A DNA stretch of 64,000 bases from Candidatus Microbacterium phytovorans. Lineage in GTDB: Bacteria; Actinomycetota; Actinomycetes; Actinomycetales; Microbacteriaceae. The stretch covers positions 1,426,001 to 1,490,000 of the forward strand of contig CP119321.1 in the NCBI GenBank assembly GCA_029202445.1, written 5' to 3'. Within the stretch, counting starts at the first letter, position 1. The number at the start of each line of letters is the position of its first letter. A program made the translations under genes and the position numbers. The notes beneath the pieces were generated by a model. That model worked only from the letters and a program-made list of their open reading frames with translations. It had not been told where the DNA came from and made no database searches. Positions 16,987 to 25,500 of this stretch are shown here, piece by piece.

Positions 16987-18543
16987 TCAGCGCACCCGGG
17001 CGGTGGCCTTCGAGGACTTCGCGACGGTCGCGTAGTCCGACTTCTTACCGGTCACCTTCACCGTGATCGTCTTTCCCCGCAGCGACGAGGACAGCGTCAG
17101 CGTCGACTTCGTCGCCTTGCTGATCGCCTTGCCGCTCGCGTACCACTGATACGAGAAGGTCGTCCCCGACGTCCACGTTCCCGACTTCGCCGTGAGCTTC
17201 TTGCCCACGGCGGCCGTGCCCGAGATCGACGGCGTACCGGCGGTCATGACCTTCGCCGTCGACGACGACGTGTGCGACGTGGTCGTGTACCCCTTCTGGG
17301 TGCCAGTGACCTTCACCGAGATCTTCTTGCCGGCCAGCGACTTCGTCAGCGTGAGCGTTGACGATGTCGCCTTCGAGATCGCCGATCCGTTCGCGTACCA
17401 GCGGTAGGTGAACGTCGTGCCGCTGGTCCACGTGCCCTTCTTGACCGACAGCTTGCTGCCCACCGCGACCGTCCCCGACACCGCGGGCTTCGCGGATGCC
17501 AGCGTGCCGGCGGCGACCCTGGCATCCATGGTCCAGCCGGTGCTCTCCCACGTGTCGTAGGACTCGGGGCTCGTGGCCGGGCGGGTGCGCCCGAACACGG
17601 AGACGCTGATCCGCTTGCCGAGTTGCGAGGAGGTGAGCGTCAGCGACGAGCTCGTCGCGTTCTTGATGGGCACGTCGTTCGCGCGCCACTGGTAGCGCAC
17701 GGCGGTTCCGGCATCCCACGATCCGCGCGCGGCCTTCAGCGTCTTGCCGACAGCGGCGGTGCCCGTGATCTTCGGGTAGATGAGGATGCCGTTGGCGTAG
17801 TCGAAGTCCTGGTTCACCCCGGTGAGCTGCTGCTGGTGTGCGAGCGTCAGGATCGTGGCCGACTGCTCGCTGGGCTTCTGCTCCCAGTACACGGCGCGGC
17901 GGCACGACCAGAGCCACCCGTCGCCGACCTCGAACTCGCCGCATCCGCCCTGGCCGCCGAAGGACACTTTGTACGTGTCGGCGGGGAGTCCCACGATCGT
18001 GTACGCGCCGCTCGCGGCGATGTCGAAGTCGCATGCGACGGTGTCTGTGCTCTGACCGAACGCGCACGCCGCGGCGATCTCGCTCGGACCGCCGGCGAGA
18101 TACTCGGTGGACACCGTGCCGCTGATGGTAGCGCCCGCAGCCAGCGTCGCCGCGACTCCCCCGCGCGCCTGGCCGGCGGCCAGCGCGATCGTCGTGGCGG
18201 CATCGAGGTCGGGCTTGTCGTCCCAGTACTCGGCGAGATAGTTCTGCCCGTCGGCCGGAGCGAACTGGAGCGTGTAGTCATCGGCGGCGAGCCCCGGGAA
18301 CGAATAGGTGCCCGAGGCATCCGTGGTCTTGCTCGTGACGTAGCCCCAGCCCCCCGACTCCTCCGCGAAGAGCGTCACGTAGGCGCCCGCGATCGGTGCG
18401 CCACCCTCGGCACGCACCGTGCCCGAGATGGATGCCGTGTCGGCAGCGGATGCCGGAGCCGCCGACCCCGAGACGACCAGCGCCGCCAGAACGATGGATG
18501 TGACGGCCATGACCGTGGACTTCGCGCGCGCGAGCGTTCCCAT
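16987..18543 (-). CDS. Secreted surface protein: carboxypeptidase-regulatory-like domain plus Ig-like repeats
   Basis: A 518-residue exported protein. The signal peptide MGTLARAKSTVMAVTSIVLA continues through AALVVSGSAAPASA with cleavage expected after ASA. Residues 35-110 resemble a carboxypeptidase-regulatory/prealbumin-like beta fold (SISGTVRAEGGAPIAGAYVT, then TTDASGTYSFPGLAADDYTL), with a second, looser copy at about 110-230. The C-terminal half has three units of about 85 residues with the pattern G-T-A-x-V-G-K-L, GTWTSGTTFxYxWYAxGxAISKAT and KKISVKVTG, an actinobacterial Ig-like repeat. No LPxTG anchor or C-terminal membrane helix is present, so it is probably released or loosely wall-bound. 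I chose the start with a GGGGGGAA ribosome site; codons further upstream would put a hydrophilic extension before the signal. Confidence 0.85.
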   Translation of the reverse strand: MGTLARAKSTVMAVTSIVLAALVVSGSAAPASAADTASISGTVRAEGGAPIAGAYVTLFAEESGGWGYVTSKTTDASGTYSFPGLAADDYTLQFAPADGQNYLAEYWDDKPDLDAATTIALAAGQARGGVAATLAAGATISGTVSTEYLAGGPSEIAAACAFGQSTDTVACDFDIAASGAYTIVGLPADTYKVSFGGQGGCGEFEVGDGWLWSCRRAVYWEQKPSEQSATILTLAHQQQLTGVNQDFDYANGILIYPKITGTAAVGKTLKAARGSWDAGTAVRYQWRANDVPIKNATSSSLTLTSSQLGKRISVSVFGRTRPATSPESYDTWESTGWTMDARVAAGTLASAKPAVSGTVAVGSKLSVKKGTWTSGTTFTYRWYANGSAISKATSSTLTLTKSLAGKKISVKVTGTQKGYTTTSHTSSSTAKVMTAGTPSISGTAAVGKKLTAKSGTWTSGTTFSYQWYASGKAISKATKSTLTLSSSLRGKTITVKVTGKKSDYATVAKSSKATARVR

Positions 18544-18644
18544 GCTTCCCCCCAGAAGCCGCCGCGCTCCCCAGCAGTTCACGGCAACGTCGCCACGCTA
18601 TCGGCTCGGCGGGCGCGACGACAAGCGCTCGCTAGGGTCGAAGT

Positions 18645-18839
18645 ATGCAGGAAGTCACCTCTCTGACCCCGCTCGTCTCGGCCATGTGGCTGTCGGTGGC
18701 GATCCTCGCGGGCGGCTACGCGCGCACGCGCAACCGCTCCCCGTGGTTCTGGTTCCTGCTGACGGCGTTCCTCGGGCCGATCTCCGTGTTCCTGCTGGTG
18801 GTCTGGCCTGCGCTTCCCGCCCGGACTCCCCCCGCCTGA
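18645..18839 (+). CDS. Small two-helix membrane protein (64 aa)
   Basis: A 64-residue protein with two hydrophobic helices (PLVSAMWLSVAILAGGYA and PWFWFLLTAFLGPISVFLLV) joined by a short basic loop RTRNRS. This Trp/Phe-rich PWFWFLLTxFLGP motif recurs in small Actinobacteria and Proteobacteria membrane proteins of unknown role, where it is related to phospholipase-D-nuclease N-terminal-type segments. It reads away from the Ig-repeat gene and is followed by an inverted-repeat array before the convergent HxlR regulator. Confidence 0.7.
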   Translation: MQEVTSLTPLVSAMWLSVAILAGGYARTRNRSPWFWFLLTAFLGPISVFLLVVWPALPARTPPA

Positions 18840-18859
18840 GGCGCTCGCGTAGGCGCGGG

Positions 18860-18976
18860 TTGCGCCACCTTCGCGTGGCGCGCCGTGGAGAACGTGGCGC
18901 AAGCGGTGGCATCCCGGCTCGCCTAACCACCGATTGCGTCACATTCGCGCGGCGCCGAGTGGAGAACGTGGCGCAC
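18860..18976. repeat. Intergenic inverted-repeat array, family 1 (two units)
   Basis: Two units in which TTGCGCCAC is mirrored by GTGGCGCAA: arms at 18860-18868 and 18894-18902, then 18934-18942 (TTGCGTCAC) and 18968-18976 (GTGGCGCAC). The segment between units (GGCATCCCGGCTCGCCTAAC) recurs in the second array near 20.1 kb. It lies between convergent genes and could act as a bidirectional terminator or a mobile REP-like element. No coding potential. Confidence 0.82.
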
Positions 18977-18986
18977 GGTGCGAGTG

Positions 18987-19340
18987 TCAGGAGTGCGAGG
19001 GCTCGGCGGGGGCGAGGTTGTCGCGCGCCCAGGCGCCGAGCTGATCGAGCACGGGGAGCAGGCGGCGTCCGGCATCCGTGAGTTCGTACGACACCGAGAC
19101 CGGCGGGCCGGCGTCGACGGAACGGGCGGCGAGGCCGGCGGATGCCAGTTCGGCCAGCCGATCGGACAGCACCGTGTCGCTGATGCCCGACACGGCACGC
19201 CTCAGCCCCACGAACGTCGTGGCGCCGGAGCCCAGCGACGACAGGATCATGCCGTTCCAGCGCTTGCCGAGCACCGAGAAGGCGAGCGTCACCGCGGCGT
19301 CGCACGCGGTGTGCTCAGCGTCGGGCGTCGGTTCGGGCAC
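18987..19340 (-). CDS. HxlR-family winged-helix regulator
   Basis: A 117-residue regulator of the HxlR type. The early Cys (HTACDAAVTLAFSVLGKRWNG) is followed by the family core KRWNGMILSSLGSGATTFVG, LRRAVSGISDTVLSDRLAELASAGL and a wing YELTDAGRRLLPVLDQLGAWA. Many HxlR proteins sense electrophiles or redox change through that N-terminal Cys. It is transcribed divergently from the FMN azoreductase gene, a frequent HxlR arrangement, and so probably controls it. The intergenic region holds a CTAG-flanked motif that may be its operator. The annotated start gives normal family length. Confidence 0.9.
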   Translation of the reverse strand: MPEPTPDAEHTACDAAVTLAFSVLGKRWNGMILSSLGSGATTFVGLRRAVSGISDTVLSDRLAELASAGLAARSVDAGPPVSVSYELTDAGRRLLPVLDQLGAWARDNLAPAEPSHS

Positions 19341-19358
19341 GACCCCAGAATACCCGTG

Positions 19359-19373
19359 CTAGAGTCTCGCTAG
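19359..19373. promoter_or_regulatory. Candidate HxlR operator between hxlR-like and azoR
   Basis: The 15-bp CTAGAGTCTCGCTAG lies 18 bp upstream of the regulator ATG and 45 bp upstream of the azoreductase ATG. It has CTAG at both ends and a near-palindromic centre. HxlR proteins bind short inverted repeats between divergent genes, so this is a plausible site, but the assignment rests on position and symmetry alone. Confidence 0.4.
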
Positions 19374-19418
19374 TCGCTCTGCTTTTCTTAGCGGCTTTGA
19401 TTTCTTGATAGGAGTGTC

Positions 19419-20075
19419 ATGTCGCTGTTCCGCCTGGATGCCAGCATCCTCCCCGCTTCGAGTGCCAGCCGTTCGCTCGCCGACCTCGTGGAGCAGGAGT
19501 GGGTCGCCGCACACCCCGACTCCACGGTCACCCGGCGCGACCTCGCCACCGACCCGGTGCCGGCGACCGCCTGGGCAGACGTCGTGACGGCGAAGTTCGT
19601 GGCCGACGACGAGCGCACCGAACGCCAGCGCGAGGCGCAGGCTCTCGCCACGACGTTCGCGGACGAACTCATCGGGGCCGACGCACTGCTGTTCGCGGTG
19701 CCCCTCTACAACTACGGCGTCTCGCAGCACTTCAAGGCCTGGTTCGACCTGGCCTACACCGATCCGCGCATCGACCCGCAGGGCACTGCTCTCCGCGGCA
19801 AGCCCGCCACCCTCGTCACGGTGCTCGGCGGAAACTATGCACCCGGCACGCCCAAGGAGGGCTGGGATCACTCCACCGGGTGGCTCCGCCGCGTGCTCGA
19901 GGACGTCTGGGGCCTCGACCTGCGGGTCGTGGAACGCCCGTTCACGCTCGTCGGTGTGAACCCGGCGCTGGATGCCTTCACGGATGCCGCAGCCGCCCTC
20001 AAGGCGAAGGCCGAGGTCGAGGCCGTGGCTTACGGGCGCGAGCTCGCCGCCGCGAAGGGTGAGTCCGCCGCCTGA
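19419..20075 (+). CDS. azoR: FMN-dependent NADH:quinone oxidoreductase / azoreductase
   Basis: A 218-residue flavodoxin-fold enzyme of the AzoR family. The phosphate-binding loop SILPASSASRSLADLV, the FMN contact AVPLYNYGVSQHFKAWFDLA and a GGNYAPGTPKEGWDH loop are in the expected order. It reduces quinones and azo bonds by two-electron transfer from NAD(P)H in the cytoplasm, usually as a homodimer. GGAG is placed 5 nt before the ATG. It is divergent from the HxlR regulator, which suggests induction by quinones or other electrophiles. Length is normal for the family. Confidence 0.9.
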   Translation: MSLFRLDASILPASSASRSLADLVEQEWVAAHPDSTVTRRDLATDPVPATAWADVVTAKFVADDERTERQREAQALATTFADELIGADALLFAVPLYNYGVSQHFKAWFDLAYTDPRIDPQGTALRGKPATLVTVLGGNYAPGTPKEGWDHSTGWLRRVLEDVWGLDLRVVERPFTLVGVNPALDAFTDAAAALKAKAEVEAVAYGRELAAAKGESAA

Positions 20076-20118
20076 CGCGCGGGCTGTGGTGGCGGGCTTA
20101 GCGGGCCGCGGGGAGAAG

Positions 20119-20273
20119 GTGGCGCAACACGCGGCATCCCACCCCGCGTAACCACCGATTGCGCCACATCCGCGCGCAGCCACGTGGAGGAGGTGGCGCA
20201 AGGTGCGGCATCCCACCCCGCGCAGCCACCGATTGCGCCACATTCTCGCGGCGGCGGCGAGGGGCTGGCGCAC
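20119..20273. repeat. Intergenic inverted-repeat array, family 1 (second locus)
   Basis: Repeats GTGGCGCAA (20119-20127), TTGCGCCAC (20159-20167), GTGGCGCAA (20193-20201), TTGCGCCAC (20233-20241) and a decayed right arm CTGGCGCAC (20265-20273). The spacer GCGGCATCCCACCCCGCG occurs twice. Same family as the array near 18.9 kb, and again between convergent genes (azoreductase and MBL hydrolase). The remaining bases of this gap hold no gene. Confidence 0.82.
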
Positions 20274-20291
20274 GCGCGGCGCCGCGAGGGG

Positions 20292-21011
20292 TCAGGATGC
20301 CGCGGCGTCAGACCGCACGCGCCGCACCAGATCGCCGACACCACCGGACCAGGGGGCGCCGTGGCCGGGGAGCACCCACGCGGCATCCACGCCCTCGAGT
20401 CGTGTGAGCGCGTCGAGTGCTCCGGCGGGGTCGTCGGTGAAGGGGGCGGGCTGCGGGGCGACGCGACCGGTGGTGACGTGACGCGTGGTGAGCGCGTCGC
20501 CGACGAAGAGGGCGCCGACCGACGGGACATGGACGGCGATGCTACCCGGCGAGTGACCCGGCAGCGGGATGATGCGGGGCGCGCCCGGGAGGTCGAGAAC
20601 GGTCTCCCCCGCGATCTCCACGACCTTCGTGAGGTGGTGCGTGCGTGCGCCGCCCTTGCGGAGCGAGTAGCCGAGGAAGCCGAGCGTGGGGAGCAGTCGC
20701 ATCTTCGGCCAGGGCGTTGCGGGCGGCTTCTCGCCGCGGGCGCGGCCGGCGTCGGCTTCGTGGACGTACACGGCGACGCCGTGGTCGCGACGCAACCGCT
20801 CCGCGAAGCCGACGTGATCGCTGTCGCCGTGAGTGAGGATGACGCCGCGGATGTCGCTCAGAGATCGCGCGAGGGATGCCAGTTCGGCGCGGAGGTCGGC
20901 CCACATGCCGGGGAGTCCGGCGTCGACGAGCGTGACGCCGTCGTCGGTGACGACGGCGTAGGCGGCGACGATGTCGTTGCCGATGCGGTGGAGTCCGGGC
21001 GCGAGCTGCAT
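20292..21011 (-). CDS. MBL-fold metallohydrolase
   Basis: A 239-residue metallo-beta-lactamase-fold enzyme. The metal motif is THGDSDHVG (HxHxDH with the second His replaced by Asp: T-H-G-D-S-D-H), followed by LPGHSPGS, the GDAL Asp and a final LPGHGAPW. It probably hydrolyses a thioester, ester or lactone in the cytoplasm. I chose the ATG at MQLAPGLHRIGND because GGAGGG lies just upstream; an upstream in-frame ATG would place the regulator operator inside the gene. It is divergent from a TetR gene, with an imperfect palindrome between them, so TetR control is likely. The second metal-ligand His of the canonical HxHxDH is Asp here. Confidence 0.87.
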   Translation of the reverse strand: MQLAPGLHRIGNDIVAAYAVVTDDGVTLVDAGLPGMWADLRAELASLARSLSDIRGVILTHGDSDHVGFAERLRRDHGVAVYVHEADAGRARGEKPPATPWPKMRLLPTLGFLGYSLRKGGARTHHLTKVVEIAGETVLDLPGAPRIIPLPGHSPGSIAVHVPSVGALFVGDALTTRHVTTGRVAPQPAPFTDDPAGALDALTRLEGVDAAWVLPGHGAPWSGGVGDLVRRVRSDAAAS

Positions 21012-21038
21012 GGGTCCCTCCGAGGGAGATTCGAGTTG

Positions 21039-21081
21039 ATAGCTACAGTCTATAGCCATCAAGGCTACTGTCAATAGCTAT
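21039..21081. promoter_or_regulatory. Imperfect palindrome in the MBL/TetR divergent promoter
   Basis: ATAGCTACAGTCTATAGCC (21039-21057) faces GGCTACTGTCAATAGCTAT (21063-21081), an AT-rich inverted repeat around a 5-bp centre, conspicuous in a GC-rich genome. It lies upstream of both the MBL hydrolase start (21011) and the TetR start (21110). That is where a TetR dimer would repress both genes. Probably operator plus overlapping -10 elements. Confidence 0.6.
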
Positions 21082-21109
21082 AGTGGATGGGACAGCGAAA
21101 GGACCCCGG

Positions 21110-21685
21110 ATGCCGACACCCGCACGCACGTCTGTCGAGGAGATCGTCGACGCCGCTTCCCGCATCCTCGACGAGGCCGGGCTCGCGGGCCTCACGATGC
21201 AGGCCGTCGCCGCGCGCGTCGGCGTGCGTCCCCCGTCGCTGTACAAGCGCGTGCGCGACCGCGACGAGCTCCTCGGCATGATCGCCGCCGCCACCGCCGG
21301 CGACCTCGGCGAGCGCCTGACCGCCGCGGCGGCCGTGGCATCCGACGATCCCGCGGAGCGTCTCGTGCAGCTGGCTCACGCGTTGCGCGCCTACGCGCAC
21401 GCCAGGCCCGAGCGGTACCGGCTGGTGTTCGCTCCCCCGGCCGAGACCGTCGCGCTCGACGACGATGCGCGCGCCGTCGCCGTGCGGACCCTGCTGGAGA
21501 CGACCGCCGAGCTCGTGGGACCGGACGAGGCCCTCCCCGCTGCGCGCACCGTCACCGCCTGGGCGACCGGCTTCATCAGCATGGAGTTCGCCGGCGCGTT
21601 CCGCCTCGGCGGCGACGTCGATGAGGCGTTCGCGTACGGGATCGAGCGGATCGCCGCGGCCCTCGGGAGCGGGCGGGCGCGGTGA
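21110..21685 (+). CDS. TetR/AcrR-family regulator
   Basis: A 191-residue repressor. The N-terminal helix-turn-helix is SVEEIVDAASRILDEAGLAG, LTMQAVAARVGVRPPSLYKRV (about 8-50) with the conserved LYKR of the recognition helix. The C-terminal ligand domain resembles TetR_C_33-type (WAG-like: TAWATGFISMEFAGAFRLGG, DVDEAFAYGIERIAAAL). The start MPTPARTSVEE is preceded by AAAGGA. It is divergent from the MBL hydrolase and probably autoregulated through the palindrome between them. Its stop lies inside one of two ~41-bp direct repeats that flank the STAND ATPase gene. Confidence 0.9.
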   Translation: MPTPARTSVEEIVDAASRILDEAGLAGLTMQAVAARVGVRPPSLYKRVRDRDELLGMIAAATAGDLGERLTAAAAVASDDPAERLVQLAHALRAYAHARPERYRLVFAPPAETVALDDDARAVAVRTLLETTAELVGPDEALPAARTVTAWATGFISMEFAGAFRLGGDVDEAFAYGIERIAAALGSGRAR

Positions 21686-21715
21686 GCTAGGCGGGCGCGT
21701 CGTCGGCGGCGCCGT
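21675..21715. repeat. Left ~41-bp direct repeat flanking the STAND ATPase gene
   Basis: Begins GGGCGCGGTGAGCTAGGCGG and includes the last codons and stop of the TetR gene. It matches 25501-25541 at about 37 of 41 positions in the same orientation. The right copy therefore contains a fragment of the TetR 3' end, suggesting that the segment between was inserted or transposed with duplication of the target. Confidence 0.75.
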
Positions 21716-24700
21716 TACTCCCCGTCGTTCACGGCCAGCCGCGCGTCGATGGCGTCCGCCTCGACCTCGCGGCCTGCGAGGCGGAGCGCGCTCGCATACC
21801 CCGCCAGCGAGTACTGATAGCTGGCATGCGTCTCGCCGAGCACCTCGGCCATCGTCGGCAGGAACGACTCGTACGACGCGCAACTCTCGTCATGGCGCCC
21901 AGACTTGCGCAGCGCGATCGCCAGATCGTCCGCGGCATCCAGGGTCTCCGGATCCGCGTCGCCCTTCACTCGGGAGCACGTGTCCCGCACGTGCGCATGT
22001 AGGGGCACCGCATACTCGGCCGCGCCGGAGTCGACGAGGAGGCGCCCGGCCACGGTCATGACATCCAGCACCTCGGCGTGATCGTCGCCGAGGCGGTCGA
22101 TGAGGAGCTCGAGCAGCTCGAGGTACACCTGCGCGGCTTCCCCTGACAGATCCGCTCGCGAGGCGATCGCCGCCAACGCATGAAGCGACTCAACCGTCTC
22201 GTCGTGGGCTGATCCGAGTACGCGACGGCGATCGGCAAGCACGGACCGCGCCTCATCCAATGCATGTTCTACGCGACCGGCTCCTTCGAGAGCGAACGCG
22301 CGGTTGTGGCGGCTAGATAGCGTGCGCGGGTGGTCGGGCCCAAACGTTTGCTGACTCAGTTCTACGAGCCCGTCGTAGTGCACCACTGCCTCGTCCACAC
22401 GACCCAGTTCGGAAAGGAGCCATGCGATCGCCGAGCGACTCAACAGGGTGTCTGGATGATCGGGTCCGAGGGTGGCAACCCTCGGCGCGAGCACCGAGAG
22501 ATGCTCCGCGAGCGCCTCGTCGTACCGGCCTTCCCAGAGCAGCGCGTTGGCGAGGCCGTAGCGCGTAGCGAGGGTGTCGAAATGTTCTGCGCCGAGCACG
22601 CGGCGACGGTCATCAAGGAGCGCACGCCACTCCTCCAGTGCCTCCTCGCGGCGGCCGATAGCTTCGAGCGCGAGGGCGATGTCGTGGCGGCTGGAGAGGG
22701 CATCTGCAGAGTCCGCGCCCATGACGCGGACCCGGTCCTGCCGCAGCCGGCGGTGCGCCGCGAGGGCCTCCTCCCCGCGACCGGCCAGCTGCAGTGCGCG
22801 GGCGAAATAGGAGCGTGCCAGCAGGGTCTCCGGGTTATCCGGACCATGGAGGCGCACCCGGTCCTGCGCGACCGACTCCAGCGACTCTACGGCGCGGAGG
22901 GGTTCAAGGCCCGCCATCGTCATCGCCACGGCGGCGCGCGACTCCAAGGTTTCTGGGTGATCGGGCCCGAGCACCCGCACCCGGTCAGTCAATACCGCCA
23001 CATAGAGGCGGAGCCCGTCCTCCACGCTGCCCATCTCGACGAGCAGGTAGGCGAGCGCGCTGCGGGTCGCGAGCGTGTGCGGGTGGGTATCACCGAGCAC
23101 CCGCGCTCGGCGTGTCGCGACGTCTACGAGCTCGGTGCATGCGGTGTCGTAGCGCCCGAGCGAAAGGTAAGTCGCCGCGAGATTTCCGCGCGCGAGCAGC
23201 AGTCGAGGGTCGTCTTCGTCGCGCGTCAGACGGAGCTGGCGAACGATCTCTTGGAGCTCGGCGAGCGCCTCGTCGAGTCGCCCCAGTTGGTCCAGGGTCG
23301 CGGTGATGTAATGCCGGATGTCGAGGAGGTCCTCGGCGTCCACACCCACTCGCTCCGAGTCCGCCAGGATCTCCACGAATGCATCGAGTGCCTCCTGGTA
23401 ACGACCGATCTGCCCGAGCAAGTGCGCCGCAGTCGCACGCGAGCGGAGGGTGTGGCTGTGGTCGCGGCCGAGTACGCGGCTTCGGTCGTCTACCAGCGTC
23501 TGCGCTGCACGTAGCGCCTCCTCGACCCGACCCGCAGCACCCACGGCCCGGACCACACCTTCTCTCATGCGAAGCACCGACGGGTGATCGGGGCCGTGCA
23601 GGCCCGTCAAGATGTCGACCAAGACGCGATAGTCCCGCTCGGCGTCGGCTGCCAAACCGAGGTCGTATTGAGCGTCGCCCCGGATGTCCCACACCTCGAG
23701 AGCGGCGGAGTTGTCGGCCCCTCTCAGGTTCTCAGCCCCCCTCAGGCTCTCCGGACCACCCAGGGCGTCGATGACCCGCGTCGCCATGTCGATCGTGCGG
23801 CGAAGTTCGCGCGGCTGCGTGGCGAGGATGCGCAGCGCGGGCAGCGTCGCCACTGCCAGCGCGGTGGAGTCGGTGAGGAACCCCTCTGCGAAGAGCACGC
23901 CGACGAGGTCGGCCAGGTGGAGCGCCTCGTCGACCGTCTCCGCGGGCGCGGATCCGTCGGCGAGCCGCGTCACGGCCTGCGCGAGCGCGGTCCGAACTTC
24001 GATCCGGTCCTCGGTAGAGAGGAAACGGTCGTCCTCGGCGGCGATCATGATCTGATCCGGCTCGTGGAATGCGCGGAGCATCCCGCTGACCTCTCTCACC
24101 CAAGCGTACGCACCTGCGTCGAAGTCGAGAGCCGCGGCGATGTCGTCGACGCTCGGCCAGTCCAGTTCGTGGAGCGCCTCGAGAAGCAGTGTCGTATGCC
24201 AGTGCGACGAAACGCCCGCCTCGCCGATCCGTGCGGGGGCGCCCAACGCGGCGAGGGTGAGCGCTTCACGCAGCCGCTCCGGCAGCTCCCGCCAGAGTTC
24301 CTGATAGAGCCCGCGGATCTCACCCGGCGCTTCGGCGACCGCGGCCGCGGAGAGGGTGAGCGCACCGTCCTTGCTGCGGCGTCGGATGCGCGGAAGCTCG
24401 CAGAACAGCTCCAGGGCGAGCGGGTTCGGGTAGCGCTCAACGATCCGCTGCAGCGTCTCCGCCTCGACCTCCGGATAGGTGAACCGCACGATCTGACCGA
24501 GTGCCGCGGCATCCAGTTCGTCGAGCGTCGCCTCGGGACGGAACGGCATCGGCAGTACTCCCGACCGATGCGAGACGCGGATGACGCTCTCCTCCAGCTG
24601 GGCGAAGGCGGCCGCGACGGCCGGGTTCGCTTCGGTGCTCCCCGGCCACGAGGTCGAGACGACGAGCACCGCACCGGGCCGCGACGCGAGCGCGACGAGC

Positions 24701-25461
24701 ATCTCCACCAGGGTCGGATCGGCGTCGTGCAGATCTTCGACGAAGACCACGACGGGAAGCTCGGGGATCGCGAGACGCGAGACGAGTGCGACCGCTTCGT
24801 CGACGAAGTCCGTCGCGGCCATCACCGGAGCCTCGGACGACAGGCGCTCGCGCCGGGCGGCGGTGTCGCGGATGGCATCGACGCTTCGCTCCCCCAGCCA
24901 GCGGACCAGACCGAGACCCGGGATCGCCGCGCCCACGACCGACTCGACCACCTGGCCGGCGACCTCCATCGCGGCTTCGTCGACGGCCGCACCCCCGAAC
25001 GCGCGCAGTCCCGCGGTGATGCGCGAGCTGCGCGGGGCGCGTGTGCGCCAGGCATCTTCGAGGTAGGCGGCGTGGGCGCGGAACTGTCCCATGTCCTCCG
25101 TGAGCACCGCCGACGCGACGCCGTCGCGCAGGGAGCAGGAGATCCCCCACCACATGAAGTCGGGGAGGCTCCCCGCGACGTGCGTGACGGTGGGGTGCAC
25201 CCGCTTCCGCCGAAACTGCACGTCGGAAGCGCCGTCGAGGATCGACCCCGGCCAGTAGGGCGGATCGGACTGCCGCTCGGATGCCAGCCGGGCATAGAAC
25301 TCGCGGGCGATCCGCGTCTTTCCCCACCCCGACGGGGCTTCGATCGACACCCACAGCGGCCGCTCGGTGGTGCGCACCTGGTCGAACGCTGCGATCAACC
25401 CATCGACGATCGCCCGGCGCCCGGCGCCGACGAAGGCCGGCTCCACCCCCGTGTCACTCAT
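21715..25461 (-). CDS. STAND-type P-loop ATPase with kinesin-light-chain-like TPR array
   Basis: A 1248-residue cytoplasmic protein. A P-loop near residues 42-49 (APSGWGKT) and Walker B VVVFVEDLHDADP near 245 mark a STAND/AAA-type NTPase; a helical and winged-helix-like region follows to about 560. From about 600 to the end there are roughly a dozen 42-residue TPR units with the kinesin-light-chain signature (RxRVLGxDHPxTLxxRxxLAxxLxxxGRxxEA). STAND proteins couple ligand sensing by repeats to oligomerisation. No separate effector domain precedes the P-loop, so the output is not apparent. Start choice between GTG 25473, ATG 25467 and ATG 25461 is uncertain; I prefer the last, with GGTGGGG upstream. 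Short direct repeats flank the gene, next to a tRNA. Confidence 0.82.
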   Translation of the reverse strand: MSDTGVEPAFVGAGRRAIVDGLIAAFDQVRTTERPLWVSIEAPSGWGKTRIAREFYARLASERQSDPPYWPGSILDGASDVQFRRKRVHPTVTHVAGSLPDFMWWGISCSLRDGVASAVLTEDMGQFRAHAAYLEDAWRTRAPRSSRITAGLRAFGGAAVDEAAMEVAGQVVESVVGAAIPGLGLVRWLGERSVDAIRDTAARRERLSSEAPVMAATDFVDEAVALVSRLAIPELPVVVFVEDLHDADPTLVEMLVALASRPGAVLVVSTSWPGSTEANPAVAAAFAQLEESVIRVSHRSGVLPMPFRPEATLDELDAAALGQIVRFTYPEVEAETLQRIVERYPNPLALELFCELPRIRRRSKDGALTLSAAAVAEAPGEIRGLYQELWRELPERLREALTLAALGAPARIGEAGVSSHWHTTLLLEALHELDWPSVDDIAAALDFDAGAYAWVREVSGMLRAFHEPDQIMIAAEDDRFLSTEDRIEVRTALAQAVTRLADGSAPAETVDEALHLADLVGVLFAEGFLTDSTALAVATLPALRILATQPRELRRTIDMATRVIDALGGPESLRGAENLRGADNSAALEVWDIRGDAQYDLGLAADAERDYRVLVDILTGLHGPDHPSVLRMREGVVRAVGAAGRVEEALRAAQTLVDDRSRVLGRDHSHTLRSRATAAHLLGQIGRYQEALDAFVEILADSERVGVDAEDLLDIRHYITATLDQLGRLDEALAELQEIVRQLRLTRDEDDPRLLLARGNLAATYLSLGRYDTACTELVDVATRRARVLGDTHPHTLATRSALAYLLVEMGSVEDGLRLYVAVLTDRVRVLGPDHPETLESRAAVAMTMAGLEPLRAVESLESVAQDRVRLHGPDNPETLLARSYFARALQLAGRGEEALAAHRRLRQDRVRVMGADSADALSSRHDIALALEAIGRREEALEEWRALLDDRRRVLGAEHFDTLATRYGLANALLWEGRYDEALAEHLSVLAPRVATLGPDHPDTLLSRSAIAWLLSELGRVDEAVVHYDGLVELSQQTFGPDHPRTLSSRHNRAFALEGAGRVEHALDEARSVLADRRRVLGSAHDETVESLHALAAIASRADLSGEAAQVYLELLELLIDRLGDDHAEVLDVMTVAGRLLVDSGAAEYAVPLHAHVRDTCSRVKGDADPETLDAADDLAIALRKSGRHDESCASYESFLPTMAEVLGETHASYQYSLAGYASALRLAGREVEADAIDARLAVNDGE

Positions 25462-25500
25462 CGGCATCCCCACCCCGGTGTCGTGTGGGATCAGAGTAGC

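Noticed and set aside
14819-17035. 738-codon plus-strand frame across the LysR and DUF1684 genes
   Set aside because: Ser/Arg/Ala-rich shadow without any recognisable fold; it would overlap two well-supported genes.
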